A stretch of 64,000 nt of DNA from the IMG/VR virus record IMGVR_UViG_3300042889_001272, positions 62,001 to 126,000 of that record. One strand, given 5' to 3'. A model generated the notes under the pieces. That model was not told where the DNA came from, ran no database searches, and saw only the letters and a list, made by a program, of their open reading frames with translations. This document shows positions 18,251 through 25,493 of the stretch, piece after piece; the first letter of the stretch is position 1; every line of letters starts with the position of its first letter. The stretch comes from a virus. Position numbers and translations under genes: made by a program.

Positions 18251-20251
18251 ATGACAATTAATGCTTGGAAAACTAATTTTATAGGATTAAACAAGCCAGC
18301 TAAAGTACTTTCGGGTACTGCGAATTCTGTGGTATCACTGAGTTCGTGGCCATATGCTAACAGCAGTGATGATCCGTATTGGAGTGGTGGTGCTAACCCA
18401 CAATACTATCGCTGGCAAGTTTCTTTTACTGTTGCGGAAAGAACACATGGTAGTAATTTAACTCGTACACCTTTTAGATTTGATGCTCAAGATATTGAAG
18501 TAGGTGACTTTGTTGGAGGAGCCGCGGACGGTAAAGTTCTGCAAATTATGAGTGTTATATCTAAAACAAACAGCGAAGTAGTTGCTGTTGTCGAGGATAG
18601 ACTTCGTTATAATACATTCAGGGATCCAAACGGTTTAGGTATTTTTAACGCACCAGGTCCTGTTATCTTCTTCCAGATCAATGAACTGGGATTCCCAATG
18701 TTGGATCCTATTCCGGGAGATGCTGCCGCAGACTTCTTTACCAACGTAATGAGTAGATTCCAGTACATGAATCCGCTGACAAATTATTTGTTGGAACAGG
18801 CTAATCATAATTTTGAACAAGGTGATGCAATCTGTATCGAAGATGGTGTATTTGCATTAAGCAATGAAGACAATATTGGCAGATTCATTGGTACCGTGAT
18901 ATTTCCAGGCCCTGGACCAGATCAATTTATTCTACGACCAGCCAATGGTATCATTGACTTTGTTCCAGGACTCCCTGGCAACATTGGAGATTATATATAT
19001 CCTAGTTTGAATGGCACAGGAGATTTAACAACCAACGATAACAGTCGTCGTCCAATTTACATGAAGATTGCCGATGCTATTACAACATCAACTACCGGCA
19101 CGGGCATAGATCCCGCTGGTACAGACGGAGATATAGTTGAAATTAACAGAGTTCAAGTTACATTGGCTAGTGGCAATGGTACATATGATGTGGAAGATGC
19201 TGTTACATTAATTAATGCACAAACTACCGAACACAAAGTAACCGCAGTTAAAGTTGGTGCTGCCACCGAAGTATTCAGCGACATAGCCGGACAAGGTAGT
19301 GCATATGGTATTATTGCTGGCTATACTCCTTTCAGCGCAAGTATTAACGGAGTAACAATCAACTTTACAACAACTACCAATGGTAGTGCAGCCTATGGCG
19401 ATCCAATCGTAGCCGATGCCAACGATATGGTCTTTGATATTAATGCTGCCAAGATCACAGACATTGTTGCCAGTGTAGTCAATGGCAGCGATATTAAACT
19501 ACGTCATAATGCAGGCGGCGCAATTACTATTGTAAATATTACACCAGATGTAAGTGGTAATAACTTTGCCGGCGCAGTCTCTTTATCTAGTTTGCCGGAA
19601 AGCACACCTGCAAACACAACAACATCTGCACTGCGATTAATGCGCTTAGATGGTGGCCCTTTAACTATACGAGACTTTGCTGGTTCATTCTTAGACACGG
19701 CAGGAGTGTTAAGTGGACAAAACGGTCGCTATGCACTGGGCCTAAACATTGAACAAGGTCTACGTTCTAGTGGCACTGCGGTTGTTGCAAATATCATGGC
19801 ACGTAATGCATTAAATGCATTGGTCGGAGATAATTGCTATGTCATAGATGATGGCAATGGTGACTGGGCTACATTTACCTATGATGGACAACAATGGATT
19901 AAAGTCGGTGGCGAGCGAAGTGTTGCAACAGATGCAAGAACATTAGTATTAGATGTAGATTTAAGTACAACAACAGGCACACAGAGTATTGGGTTTATCA
20001 CAGCAGACAGAACCGTTATTGGTGTTAGAGTATTAGTGACTACTACTTCACCTTCAGATGCAGAAGTTACTGTAGGAACTAGAGCAAATACTTCGGAATT
20101 TGCACAGCCAAGAGATAGTATATTATCAGAAATTGGACAATATACTACTAACCCAAATTATAGAACAACAGCCTACACAGAAGTCGTAGCAGAAATTACT
20201 AATCCAACACCGGGTGCTGGACAGTTTACAATTATATTAACATACGTATAA
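18251..20251 (+). CDS. Virion structural protein, fibre/adhesin-like
   Basis: 666 residues, low in charge, rich in Gly, Thr, Asn and beta strands. It begins MTINAWKTNFIGLNKPAKVL and ends in TEVVAEITNPTPGAGQFTIILTYV. The middle (about 290-480) contains a Thr/Ser-rich domain (ITTSTTGTGIDPAGTDGDIV). There is no signal peptide. Ten bases separate it from the long fibre and ten from the holin, so it is in the same late unit. It is likely a virion protein attached to the fibre or baseplate. Confidence 0.7.
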   Translation: MTINAWKTNFIGLNKPAKVLSGTANSVVSLSSWPYANSSDDPYWSGGANPQYYRWQVSFTVAERTHGSNLTRTPFRFDAQDIEVGDFVGGAADGKVLQIMSVISKTNSEVVAVVEDRLRYNTFRDPNGLGIFNAPGPVIFFQINELGFPMLDPIPGDAAADFFTNVMSRFQYMNPLTNYLLEQANHNFEQGDAICIEDGVFALSNEDNIGRFIGTVIFPGPGPDQFILRPANGIIDFVPGLPGNIGDYIYPSLNGTGDLTTNDNSRRPIYMKIADAITTSTTGTGIDPAGTDGDIVEINRVQVTLASGNGTYDVEDAVTLINAQTTEHKVTAVKVGAATEVFSDIAGQGSAYGIIAGYTPFSASINGVTINFTTTTNGSAAYGDPIVADANDMVFDINAAKITDIVASVVNGSDIKLRHNAGGAITIVNITPDVSGNNFAGAVSLSSLPESTPANTTTSALRLMRLDGGPLTIRDFAGSFLDTAGVLSGQNGRYALGLNIEQGLRSSGTAVVANIMARNALNALVGDNCYVIDDGNGDWATFTYDGQQWIKVGGERSVATDARTLVLDVDLSTTTGTQSIGFITADRTVIGVRVLVTTTSPSDAEVTVGTRANTSEFAQPRDSILSEIGQYTTNPNYRTTAYTEVVAEITNPTPGAGQFTIILTYV

Positions 20252-20261
20252 GGATTTAATT

Positions 20262-20822
20262 ATGCCAAAAATGGAAGAAGACGATATTATTGACACGGGC
20301 AGATTGCCGCAGATTGCCGCAACTAGAGGACCGCCTGGACCAGAGAGTTCATTCAGTGGAGGATTTGGAGGATCATCAAATGGCTTTGGAAACACATCAT
20401 CGAGCGGGTCTTCAGCATATGGCTCACCTGCGGCAGGAGGATTCGGCTCATCCAGTTCGTATGGTTCATCAGCACCAAGCAACTTTGCATCAGCACCAGT
20501 TAACAATACCAGCGGACAAGCCGCAGGAGCAATGCATGCCGGTGGTGAATCAACTGTTGCCCTAGACAAAGATGCACAAGATTGGATCAACAAAAAATGG
20601 CGACCAGTTATGGGTTGGATCTATATGCTGACTTGTACTATGGACTTTGTTATATTCCCAATCTTATGGAGTTTATTACAAGCTCTAAGTAAAGGTGCAG
20701 TAACAAGTCAATGGCAACCACTGACACTACAAGGTGCTGGACTGTATCACATTGCCATGGGTGCTGTTCTTGGTATTGCCGCTTATGGTCGAACAAAAGA
20801 AAAAGTTGAAGGCAAAGCGTAA
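20262..20822 (+). CDS. Holin-like protein (GTA_holin_3TM type)
   Basis: 186 residues. The first 100 are Gly/Ser-rich and disordered, containing many Ser-Ser-Tyr-Gly-type repeats. The C-terminal 75 residues hold the membrane part: KWRPVMGWIYMLTCTMDFVIFPILWSLL, a loop, then LTLQGAGLYHIAMGAVLGIAAYGRTKEK. The WRP start and the GAxxG close to the final RTxEK match the GTA-type 3TM holins used to breach the inner membrane. The long N-terminal extension is unusual. The spanins lie 9 kb upstream. Confidence 0.75.
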   Translation: MPKMEEDDIIDTGRLPQIAATRGPPGPESSFSGGFGGSSNGFGNTSSSGSSAYGSPAAGGFGSSSSYGSSAPSNFASAPVNNTSGQAAGAMHAGGESTVALDKDAQDWINKKWRPVMGWIYMLTCTMDFVIFPILWSLLQALSKGAVTSQWQPLTLQGAGLYHIAMGAVLGIAAYGRTKEKVEGKA

Positions 20823-20830
20823 GTAACACT

Positions 20831-21187
20831 ATGATAATAGATGAATTTGACCACTACTTTAGATTATGCTTAAATCGAACACTTAGCAGTGAAGAAGCTC
20901 GAGCATATCTAATGGTGGTCAATGAACTTGCGGATGTTGAACCAGAAGATGACGATACTGTAATGGTTTATCATTTAGACGACAAAGAAGAAGATGGCAA
21001 TCCACATTGTTATGATGTTCGATTAGCCGAGAGCATAGACGCAGAGCAAGGAGACCAAATCCTTGCCAGTCTAGAAGAAATGTTCCCTGATGATGATTTC
21101 GACTGTGAAAGCAGTATGGAAACAGTCGAAGAACAAAGTTACTTACACAATGCTGTAATGGAACAATTAAGTAAAAAATTATTCTAA
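20831..21187 (+). CDS. Acidic hypothetical protein
   Basis: 118 residues, very acidic (VEPEDDDTVMVYHLDDKEEDG; FPDDDFDCESSMETVEEQ). It starts nine bases after the holin stop. Could be a DNA mimic or a chaperone-like partner, but nothing in the sequence proves it. No family recognised. Confidence 0.6.
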   Translation: MIIDEFDHYFRLCLNRTLSSEEARAYLMVVNELADVEPEDDDTVMVYHLDDKEEDGNPHCYDVRLAESIDAEQGDQILASLEEMFPDDDFDCESSMETVEEQSYLHNAVMEQLSKKLF

Positions 21188-21202
21188 ATAACGATTCTGC
21201 AT

Positions 21203-21210
21203 TTTAAATA
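21203..21210 (+). promoter_or_regulatory. Late-type promoter (TTTAAATA) near-leaderless
   Basis: Four bases (GTAG) lie between the box and the ATG at 21215; a second copy, TCTAAATA, is at 21183-21190. Confidence 0.45.
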
Positions 21211-21214
21211 GTAG

Positions 21215-21577
21215 ATGGAACGCATCTACGAACTACCTATTTCATTTACATTTGAGCAAGTTATTGCATTTGGAAATCTAACTGGAGATAATAGCCCTGT
21301 TCATAGTATAGATGGAGTTGTACAAGGCGGATTTATTTTAAGTATGTTACCACAATGGTTAAAAATGACCAATGATGGACAGGAATTCATTAAAGATTCA
21401 AAACAAGCTGTAAGCATAATGCTAGATGTTAAATTTAGAAACAAATTAATTTCAAACCAAAATATTTTTGTTAAATTTACATACACTCCAAATACAAGAT
21501 TCACTAAAATACTTTGGAAAATATATGACAACGAAAAAGAGTATTGTAGCGGTAATTGGATAATTCATAAAATTTGA
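21215..21577 (+). CDS. MaoC-like hot-dog dehydratase/hydratase
   Basis: 120 residues with the hot-dog hydratase pattern FGNLTGDNSPVHSID (Asp and His of the R-hydratase D-x4-H active site), then VVQGGFILSMLPQWL, which replaces the usual A-FG-I-hG segment. Family members hydrate enoyl-CoA in fatty acid and polyhydroxyalkanoate pathways. It is a little shorter than PhaJ (about 135). An ANL-type ligase-like gene and a phasin-like gene lie within 4 kb, hinting at a lipid/PHA theme. No clear ribosome binding site is seen. Confidence 0.7.
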   Translation: MERIYELPISFTFEQVIAFGNLTGDNSPVHSIDGVVQGGFILSMLPQWLKMTNDGQEFIKDSKQAVSIMLDVKFRNKLISNQNIFVKFTYTPNTRFTKILWKIYDNEKEYCSGNWIIHKI

Positions 21578-21602
21578 CATAAATTGAATTATAGTGTATA
21601 AT
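21574..21602 (+). promoter_or_regulatory. Sigma70-like promoter of uvsE, near-leaderless
   Basis: TTGACA at 21574-21579, 17-base spacer, TATAAT at 21597-21602; seven bases to the ATG at 21610. Confidence 0.85.
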
Positions 21603-21609
21603 ATATACT

Positions 21610-22629
21610 ATGACTAAACGAATTGGTTTTGCTTGCAAATGGATTGACCACCCAGAACAAGTCGATGGAATTAAACCCAAAGACAATGCTAAAAAATATA
21701 ACACTGGCAGTACTACTATCACTTGGCTTAACCGTCAAACTCGTGAAGTAGCTGAACAAAAGTTATGGGACCTAATGGTTCAAAATCTCGAAGCTACACG
21801 TAAACTCGTAGAAAGAGTAGGACAACTTGAAGAAAATCTTAGGATGGTGCGCCTTGGCAGTGATCAGCTACCTGCTTATACCGAACCCAGCTGGAGTTAT
21901 TTCTGGCGCAGGCCAGATGTTATGGACTACTGTAGTAGAGTTTTTTCGAGTATTGGTGACATTGCTAGGACTACTGCTGTTCGCCTTAGCTTTCATCCTG
22001 GACAGTTTTGTGTTCTTGCTAGCGAAACTCCTGGAATTGTTGACCGGAGCATAGAAGAATTTGAATATCACACAGACATGGCTCGCTACATGGGCTATGG
22101 CCGTACGTTTCAAGACTTTAAGATTAATGTGCATATCGCAGGCCGTCGTGGTCCTCAAGGTATTAAAGATGTTATGCAACGTTTAACACCAGAAGCACGA
22201 AACATGATTACCATCGAGAACGATGAGATTTCTTGGGGCATTGACTCGAGCATAGAATTAGTGGATACTTGTGCATTAGTACTTGACATCCACCACCATT
22301 GGATTAAAACAGGAGAATATATTGAAAACAATGACGACCGTATTAAAAGGATTAGTGATAGCTGGCGCGGTGTGCGCCCTGTTATTCACTATAGTCTCAG
22401 CAGGGAAGATTATCTTGTCGAACACACCCGACACGAACGTCCCGCCTATGATGCGCTGATGGCTAGTGGCTACAAGCGCGGCAAGCTCAGAGCGCACAGT
22501 GATTTCTATTGGAATGACGCAGTAAATAACTGGGCCATAACACACAGCTCATGGGCAGATATTATGTGCGAAGCCAAGGGTAAAAACCTTGCCAGCTTTA
22601 AATTAAAGGAATTATTAAATGGAGTTTAG
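21610..22629 (+). CDS. uvsE: UV damage endonuclease (UvsE/UVDE)
   Basis: 339 residues of the UVDE TIM-barrel family, which nicks DNA 5' of UV photoproducts using metal ions. Typical stretches include RIGFACKW, SFHPGQFCVLAS, INVHIAGRRG, ITIENDEISWG, LVLDIHHHW, VIHYSLSR and AHSDFYWN, which together supply the His/Glu/Asp metal ligands. It has a promoter ending seven bases before the ATG. It would repair sunlight damage to phage DNA, alongside or instead of host excision repair. Confidence 0.93.
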   Translation: MTKRIGFACKWIDHPEQVDGIKPKDNAKKYNTGSTTITWLNRQTREVAEQKLWDLMVQNLEATRKLVERVGQLEENLRMVRLGSDQLPAYTEPSWSYFWRRPDVMDYCSRVFSSIGDIARTTAVRLSFHPGQFCVLASETPGIVDRSIEEFEYHTDMARYMGYGRTFQDFKINVHIAGRRGPQGIKDVMQRLTPEARNMITIENDEISWGIDSSIELVDTCALVLDIHHHWIKTGEYIENNDDRIKRISDSWRGVRPVIHYSLSREDYLVEHTRHERPAYDALMASGYKRGKLRAHSDFYWNDAVNNWAITHSSWADIMCEAKGKNLASFKLKELLNGV

Positions 22630-23932
22630 ATTTGTTATTAGGGACGATATCAATGTTCGAGCAAGATCATTGATTGATTTGAAATATAAAGATTATTCTA
22701 AAGAAGATATAGGTCGTGCTGTGGCATTTTATTTGGACTTGATATTAGATTCCAAATATGAAAAAATAGCAGTTGGATTTGGAAATTTATCTTTACTGTC
22801 AGTGGCATTCATGTTGGCATTGCACAAAAGCGGTAAAGAATATACCATGGTCTATCATGACGGCACATTTAACTTTAATGACTACAGTCATTTATATTCT
22901 CATTTATTTTTTACTGGTGTACCTGATATTAACGGTGTTAAAAAATTAGATGAAATTGTCAAAGATGAAATTATCAAAATTGATCCAAGTAGTATTACAT
23001 TAACTGATTTTTTAGAAAGTTCTGCATTTTCATATTACAAACAAGATGATTTAGTATTTGATTATAACAAGAATAAAAAAGTTAATATTGTCAATCATAT
23101 TAAAGCCAACGATGTTGCATTACTGTATACCACAGAAAAGATAGAAGGCAGTAGCATTTCCGCCGCCATGCAAAATTACTTTATTGAAGACGATTATGTA
23201 GTTATGTTTCGGCCATTTAGTCATTTAGGTGTTGGTACACTGTCTATCTATCCAGCATTTTTTAAAGTTAAAAATATTTCAATATGTACATTTCCTCTTG
23301 ATTGGGCCGAAGAATATCATAAGGCTACTCACATTCATATTGCAAAACAAATGATGGATTATAAATGTGATTTGCCAAAAAAATTAAGAATGCTGACTTC
23401 GGGCGGTTATAATTTTAATTCCGAATGTGTTAACTATGTGACCAGCAGATCAGAAATTGAAAACATTATAGATTGTTTTGGTACTGCTAAATGCCCTCCT
23501 CCGATGGCAATTAGACACACATTAAAAGATACAAACTTTGAATGGATCAATGAATTTATCAGGCTTGGTATTGACGAAGGCACTAATCAATTGATGTTTT
23601 CTGCTGATCAGGACATGGTATTCAATGAAATGCCTGGTTCATTGGGAAATAGTATAACAACTGATGATACCATTGAATTATTGGATAATGGCCGTAGATT
23701 TTCTTTAACTGGAAAGGTAATTCTTACAATAAGAATGGCACATGTATTATATGAGCTTAAAGATTTTGAACGCTTGTTCTCAGAACGCAGTGGCATTGAT
23801 GATTTCAATATAAAATTTGAAGTAATTGACGGATTAAAAAATCCAGTTCTTTATGTAAATGAAAAAGATTTTGATCACGCAAACGCTGTTTTTAATAAAT
23901 TTTTCATCGAATCTAAATTAAAAATTAAATGA
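22619..23932 (+). CDS. ANL-superfamily (acyl-CoA ligase-like) protein, divergent
   Basis: 437 residues. The order of motifs follows AMP-forming ligases: VALLYTTEKIEGSSISAAM at about 163 in place of the P-loop YTSGTTGxPKG, PFSHLGVGTLSIYPAFF, MLTSGGYNFNSECVNYV (the SGGAPLS region), DCFGTAKCPPPM (the GYGxTE region) and a later GNSITTDDTIELLDNG. The Ser/Thr/Gly loop lacks the usual Gly-Lys pair, and the C-terminal lid lysine is not obvious, so catalysis is uncertain. It overlaps uvsE by 11 bases. Confidence 0.6.
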   Translation: MEFRFVIRDDINVRARSLIDLKYKDYSKEDIGRAVAFYLDLILDSKYEKIAVGFGNLSLLSVAFMLALHKSGKEYTMVYHDGTFNFNDYSHLYSHLFFTGVPDINGVKKLDEIVKDEIIKIDPSSITLTDFLESSAFSYYKQDDLVFDYNKNKKVNIVNHIKANDVALLYTTEKIEGSSISAAMQNYFIEDDYVVMFRPFSHLGVGTLSIYPAFFKVKNISICTFPLDWAEEYHKATHIHIAKQMMDYKCDLPKKLRMLTSGGYNFNSECVNYVTSRSEIENIIDCFGTAKCPPPMAIRHTLKDTNFEWINEFIRLGIDEGTNQLMFSADQDMVFNEMPGSLGNSITTDDTIELLDNGRRFSLTGKVILTIRMAHVLYELKDFERLFSERSGIDDFNIKFEVIDGLKNPVLYVNEKDFDHANAVFNKFFIESKLKIK

Positions 23933-24078
23933 CCAACGAACAAGTATTAGAATTGTATTCAGCAATGGAAGCAGAATTTGGTGAGTTGCCAAACTTTGAA
24001 CACTATCCTCGACAATTCATTTATTATTATAAACTTTTTAGATTGATTCAGAATGTTCAAAAACCTAATCCTAAGTAA
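23929..24078 (+). CDS. Small hypothetical protein (49 aa)
   Basis: ATG overlaps the stop of the ANL-like gene (ATGA). The product MTNEQVLELYSAMEAEFGEL... ends VQKPNPK and overlaps the next gene by 26 bases. The helical N-terminus with acidic and aromatic residues is typical of small phage proteins. No function visible. Confidence 0.6.
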   Translation: MTNEQVLELYSAMEAEFGELPNFEHYPRQFIYYYKLFRLIQNVQKPNPK

Positions 24079-24673
24079 TATATTTGACGATTTCGCAGAT
24101 ACACTGCCATCAAAGCGTGGCAAAGAACCTTCATTAAAAAACATTGTAGATACTATTTACAAAGATAGTACACAAGAACAAGGTCCGTGGATTGCCGGCG
24201 GCATGGGACGTCAACTTGCAGTCGATCCCACTTGTCAAGAGTTCGCTGATATTGATGTATGGTTCTCAGGGCCCACTATCTACGAACAATGTATGATTAG
24301 ATTGAACAATACATTTGGTAATTATATGTATGAAACATTTAGCAGTGACAACGCTAAAACATATACAATCGGTGATTATAAAGTTCAGTTAATTCGTAGA
24401 GCATACTATGATAGCCTAGACGATGTGTTTGATAGTTTCGACTTTACCTGCTGTCAAGTTGCTGTGGATCAAAACTTTAAATTGTCTGGGCCTGGATTAG
24501 ATGATGCTAGAAACAATGTTCTTAAACTAAACAAATTGGATCACCGCGGGTTCTTGGCACGTTATGCCAAGTATGTGGGCTATGGCTATGTTATGCCCAA
24601 CGAAGAATTTTTAGACATTATCAACAATGAAGAAATCAATTATGAATTTGACGCAACAACTCTTGGATACTGA
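24053..24673 (+). CDS. Nucleotidyltransferase-like protein
   Basis: 206 residues. WIAGGMGRQLAVDPTCQEFADIDVWF (about 45-70) has the G-G-x-R ... D-x-D pattern of the DNA polymerase-beta/nucleotidyltransferase fold. A further strand (YKVQLIRRAYYDS) and FDFTCCQVAV follow, as in the MNT-type group. The substrate cannot be told; a small-molecule or RNA-modifying transferase is possible. It overlaps its neighbours on both sides. Confidence 0.65.
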   Translation: MFKNLILSNIFDDFADTLPSKRGKEPSLKNIVDTIYKDSTQEQGPWIAGGMGRQLAVDPTCQEFADIDVWFSGPTIYEQCMIRLNNTFGNYMYETFSSDNAKTYTIGDYKVQLIRRAYYDSLDDVFDSFDFTCCQVAVDQNFKLSGPGLDDARNNVLKLNKLDHRGFLARYAKYVGYGYVMPNEEFLDIINNEEINYEFDATTLGY

Positions 24674-25034
24674 GCTAGGGCAAGCGGCTTTAATTAGCAA
24701 ACTTAGCGGCAGGCCTGCCCATGTCTTCGATGATATATTTGCTTGGAACGGTAAAGTTGTAGATCGTGCCACTGCCGTTATTGCTTTATTAAAAGTGTAT
24801 AATCAAGTGCCGGTCAGCGACGGCGTTAAAATAAGTGTATTTGAAAAATACGCAAATAGATTTGATGCTATCAAGGAAAGTGATTTCTTCATTGATGTTT
24901 ATTTTGACGACACTCGCGACCCTACTAGAGAAGCAAAAATCTGGTTTAATAAAGTCTGTACAGCAATCAAAGGAGATGTTACAGAATTATCTTCTGACAA
25001 AATTAAAGATATTTTGGTTACATTACATAGTTAA
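24627..25034 (+). CDS. Hypothetical protein
   Basis: 135 residues (130 if the ATG at 24642 is used; neither start has a good ribosome binding site). Mostly helical: LLDTELGQAALISKLSGRPAHVFDDIF, KYANRFDAIKESDFFIDVYFDD. It overlaps the nucleotidyltransferase gene by 47 bases. Family not recognised. Confidence 0.6.
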   Translation: MKKSIMNLTQQLLDTELGQAALISKLSGRPAHVFDDIFAWNGKVVDRATAVIALLKVYNQVPVSDGVKISVFEKYANRFDAIKESDFFIDVYFDDTRDPTREAKIWFNKVCTAIKGDVTELSSDKIKDILVTLHS

Positions 25035-25071
25035 ATTAGTGATCAATCACTAATAAAGTATGATAAAAATG

Positions 25072-25100
25072 TTGCACTGCCGCATAAATAATGTTATAAT
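25072..25100 (+). promoter_or_regulatory. Promoter of phasin-like gene with embedded late box
   Basis: TTGCAC at 25072-25077, 17-base spacer, TATAAT at 25095-25100. CATAAATA (25083-25090), a late-type box, lies inside the spacer. Leader of about 50 bases ending in AAGGAG. Confidence 0.8.
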
Positions 25101-25159
25101 AAACACATAGCGTCTAAGATAGAGCTATTTTATTACTTGCTTACATTAAGGAGAAAATT

Positions 25160-25435
25160 ATGTTTACAGTAGATCAATCAGTAGATACCATTCAAAATGG
25201 TAAAAAACAATTCGTTAAGACATTTGTTCAGAACGAGACAGCGGCAACAGCGATGAATGAGTTCATTGATGCACAAGCTGATTACACAAAGAAAGCTGCC
25301 AAAGTTGGCATGGATACATTCACAGTATTGGCCAGCGAAACAACTAAAGCCATGCAGAATGCCATGAAATTTGACTACACCAAGTTCGGTGAAGGCATTA
25401 TGAAGGCTTACACAGCTAACACAAATAAGAAATAA
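25160..25435 (+). CDS. Phasin-like protein
   Basis: 91 residues, all helical: FVKTFVQNETAATAMNEFIDAQADYTKKAAKVGMDTF resembles the Phasin_2 pattern of proteins coating polyhydroxyalkanoate granules. It has a strong promoter, an AAGGAG site and a dedicated terminator, so it is a well-expressed single-gene unit. It might act on host carbon granules, or it may be a general amphipathic scaffold. I am fairly sure of the similarity and unsure of the role. Confidence 0.65.
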   Translation: MFTVDQSVDTIQNGKKQFVKTFVQNETAATAMNEFIDAQADYTKKAAKVGMDTFTVLASETTKAMQNAMKFDYTKFGEGIMKAYTANTNKK

Positions 25436-25455
25436 TTAAATTTCACTTTGTGACC

Positions 25456-25493
25456 AATCCTTGCTAAATAACATATTAGCAAGGATTTTTTTT
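25456..25493 (+). terminator. Terminator overlapping a late promoter and ribosome binding site
   Basis: Stem AATCCTTGCTAA/TTAGCAAGGATT (12 base pairs), loop ATAACATA, then a T-tract that runs into the ATG at 25494. The 3' arm carries AAGGA, the ribosome binding site of the next gene. Confidence 0.85.
25463..25470 (+). promoter_or_regulatory. T4-type late promoter (GCTAAATA) inside the terminator
   Basis: Late box in the 5' arm and loop of the hairpin. Predicted +1 is about 25476, so late mRNA would contain only the 3' arm and leave AAGGA free. Confidence 0.7.
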
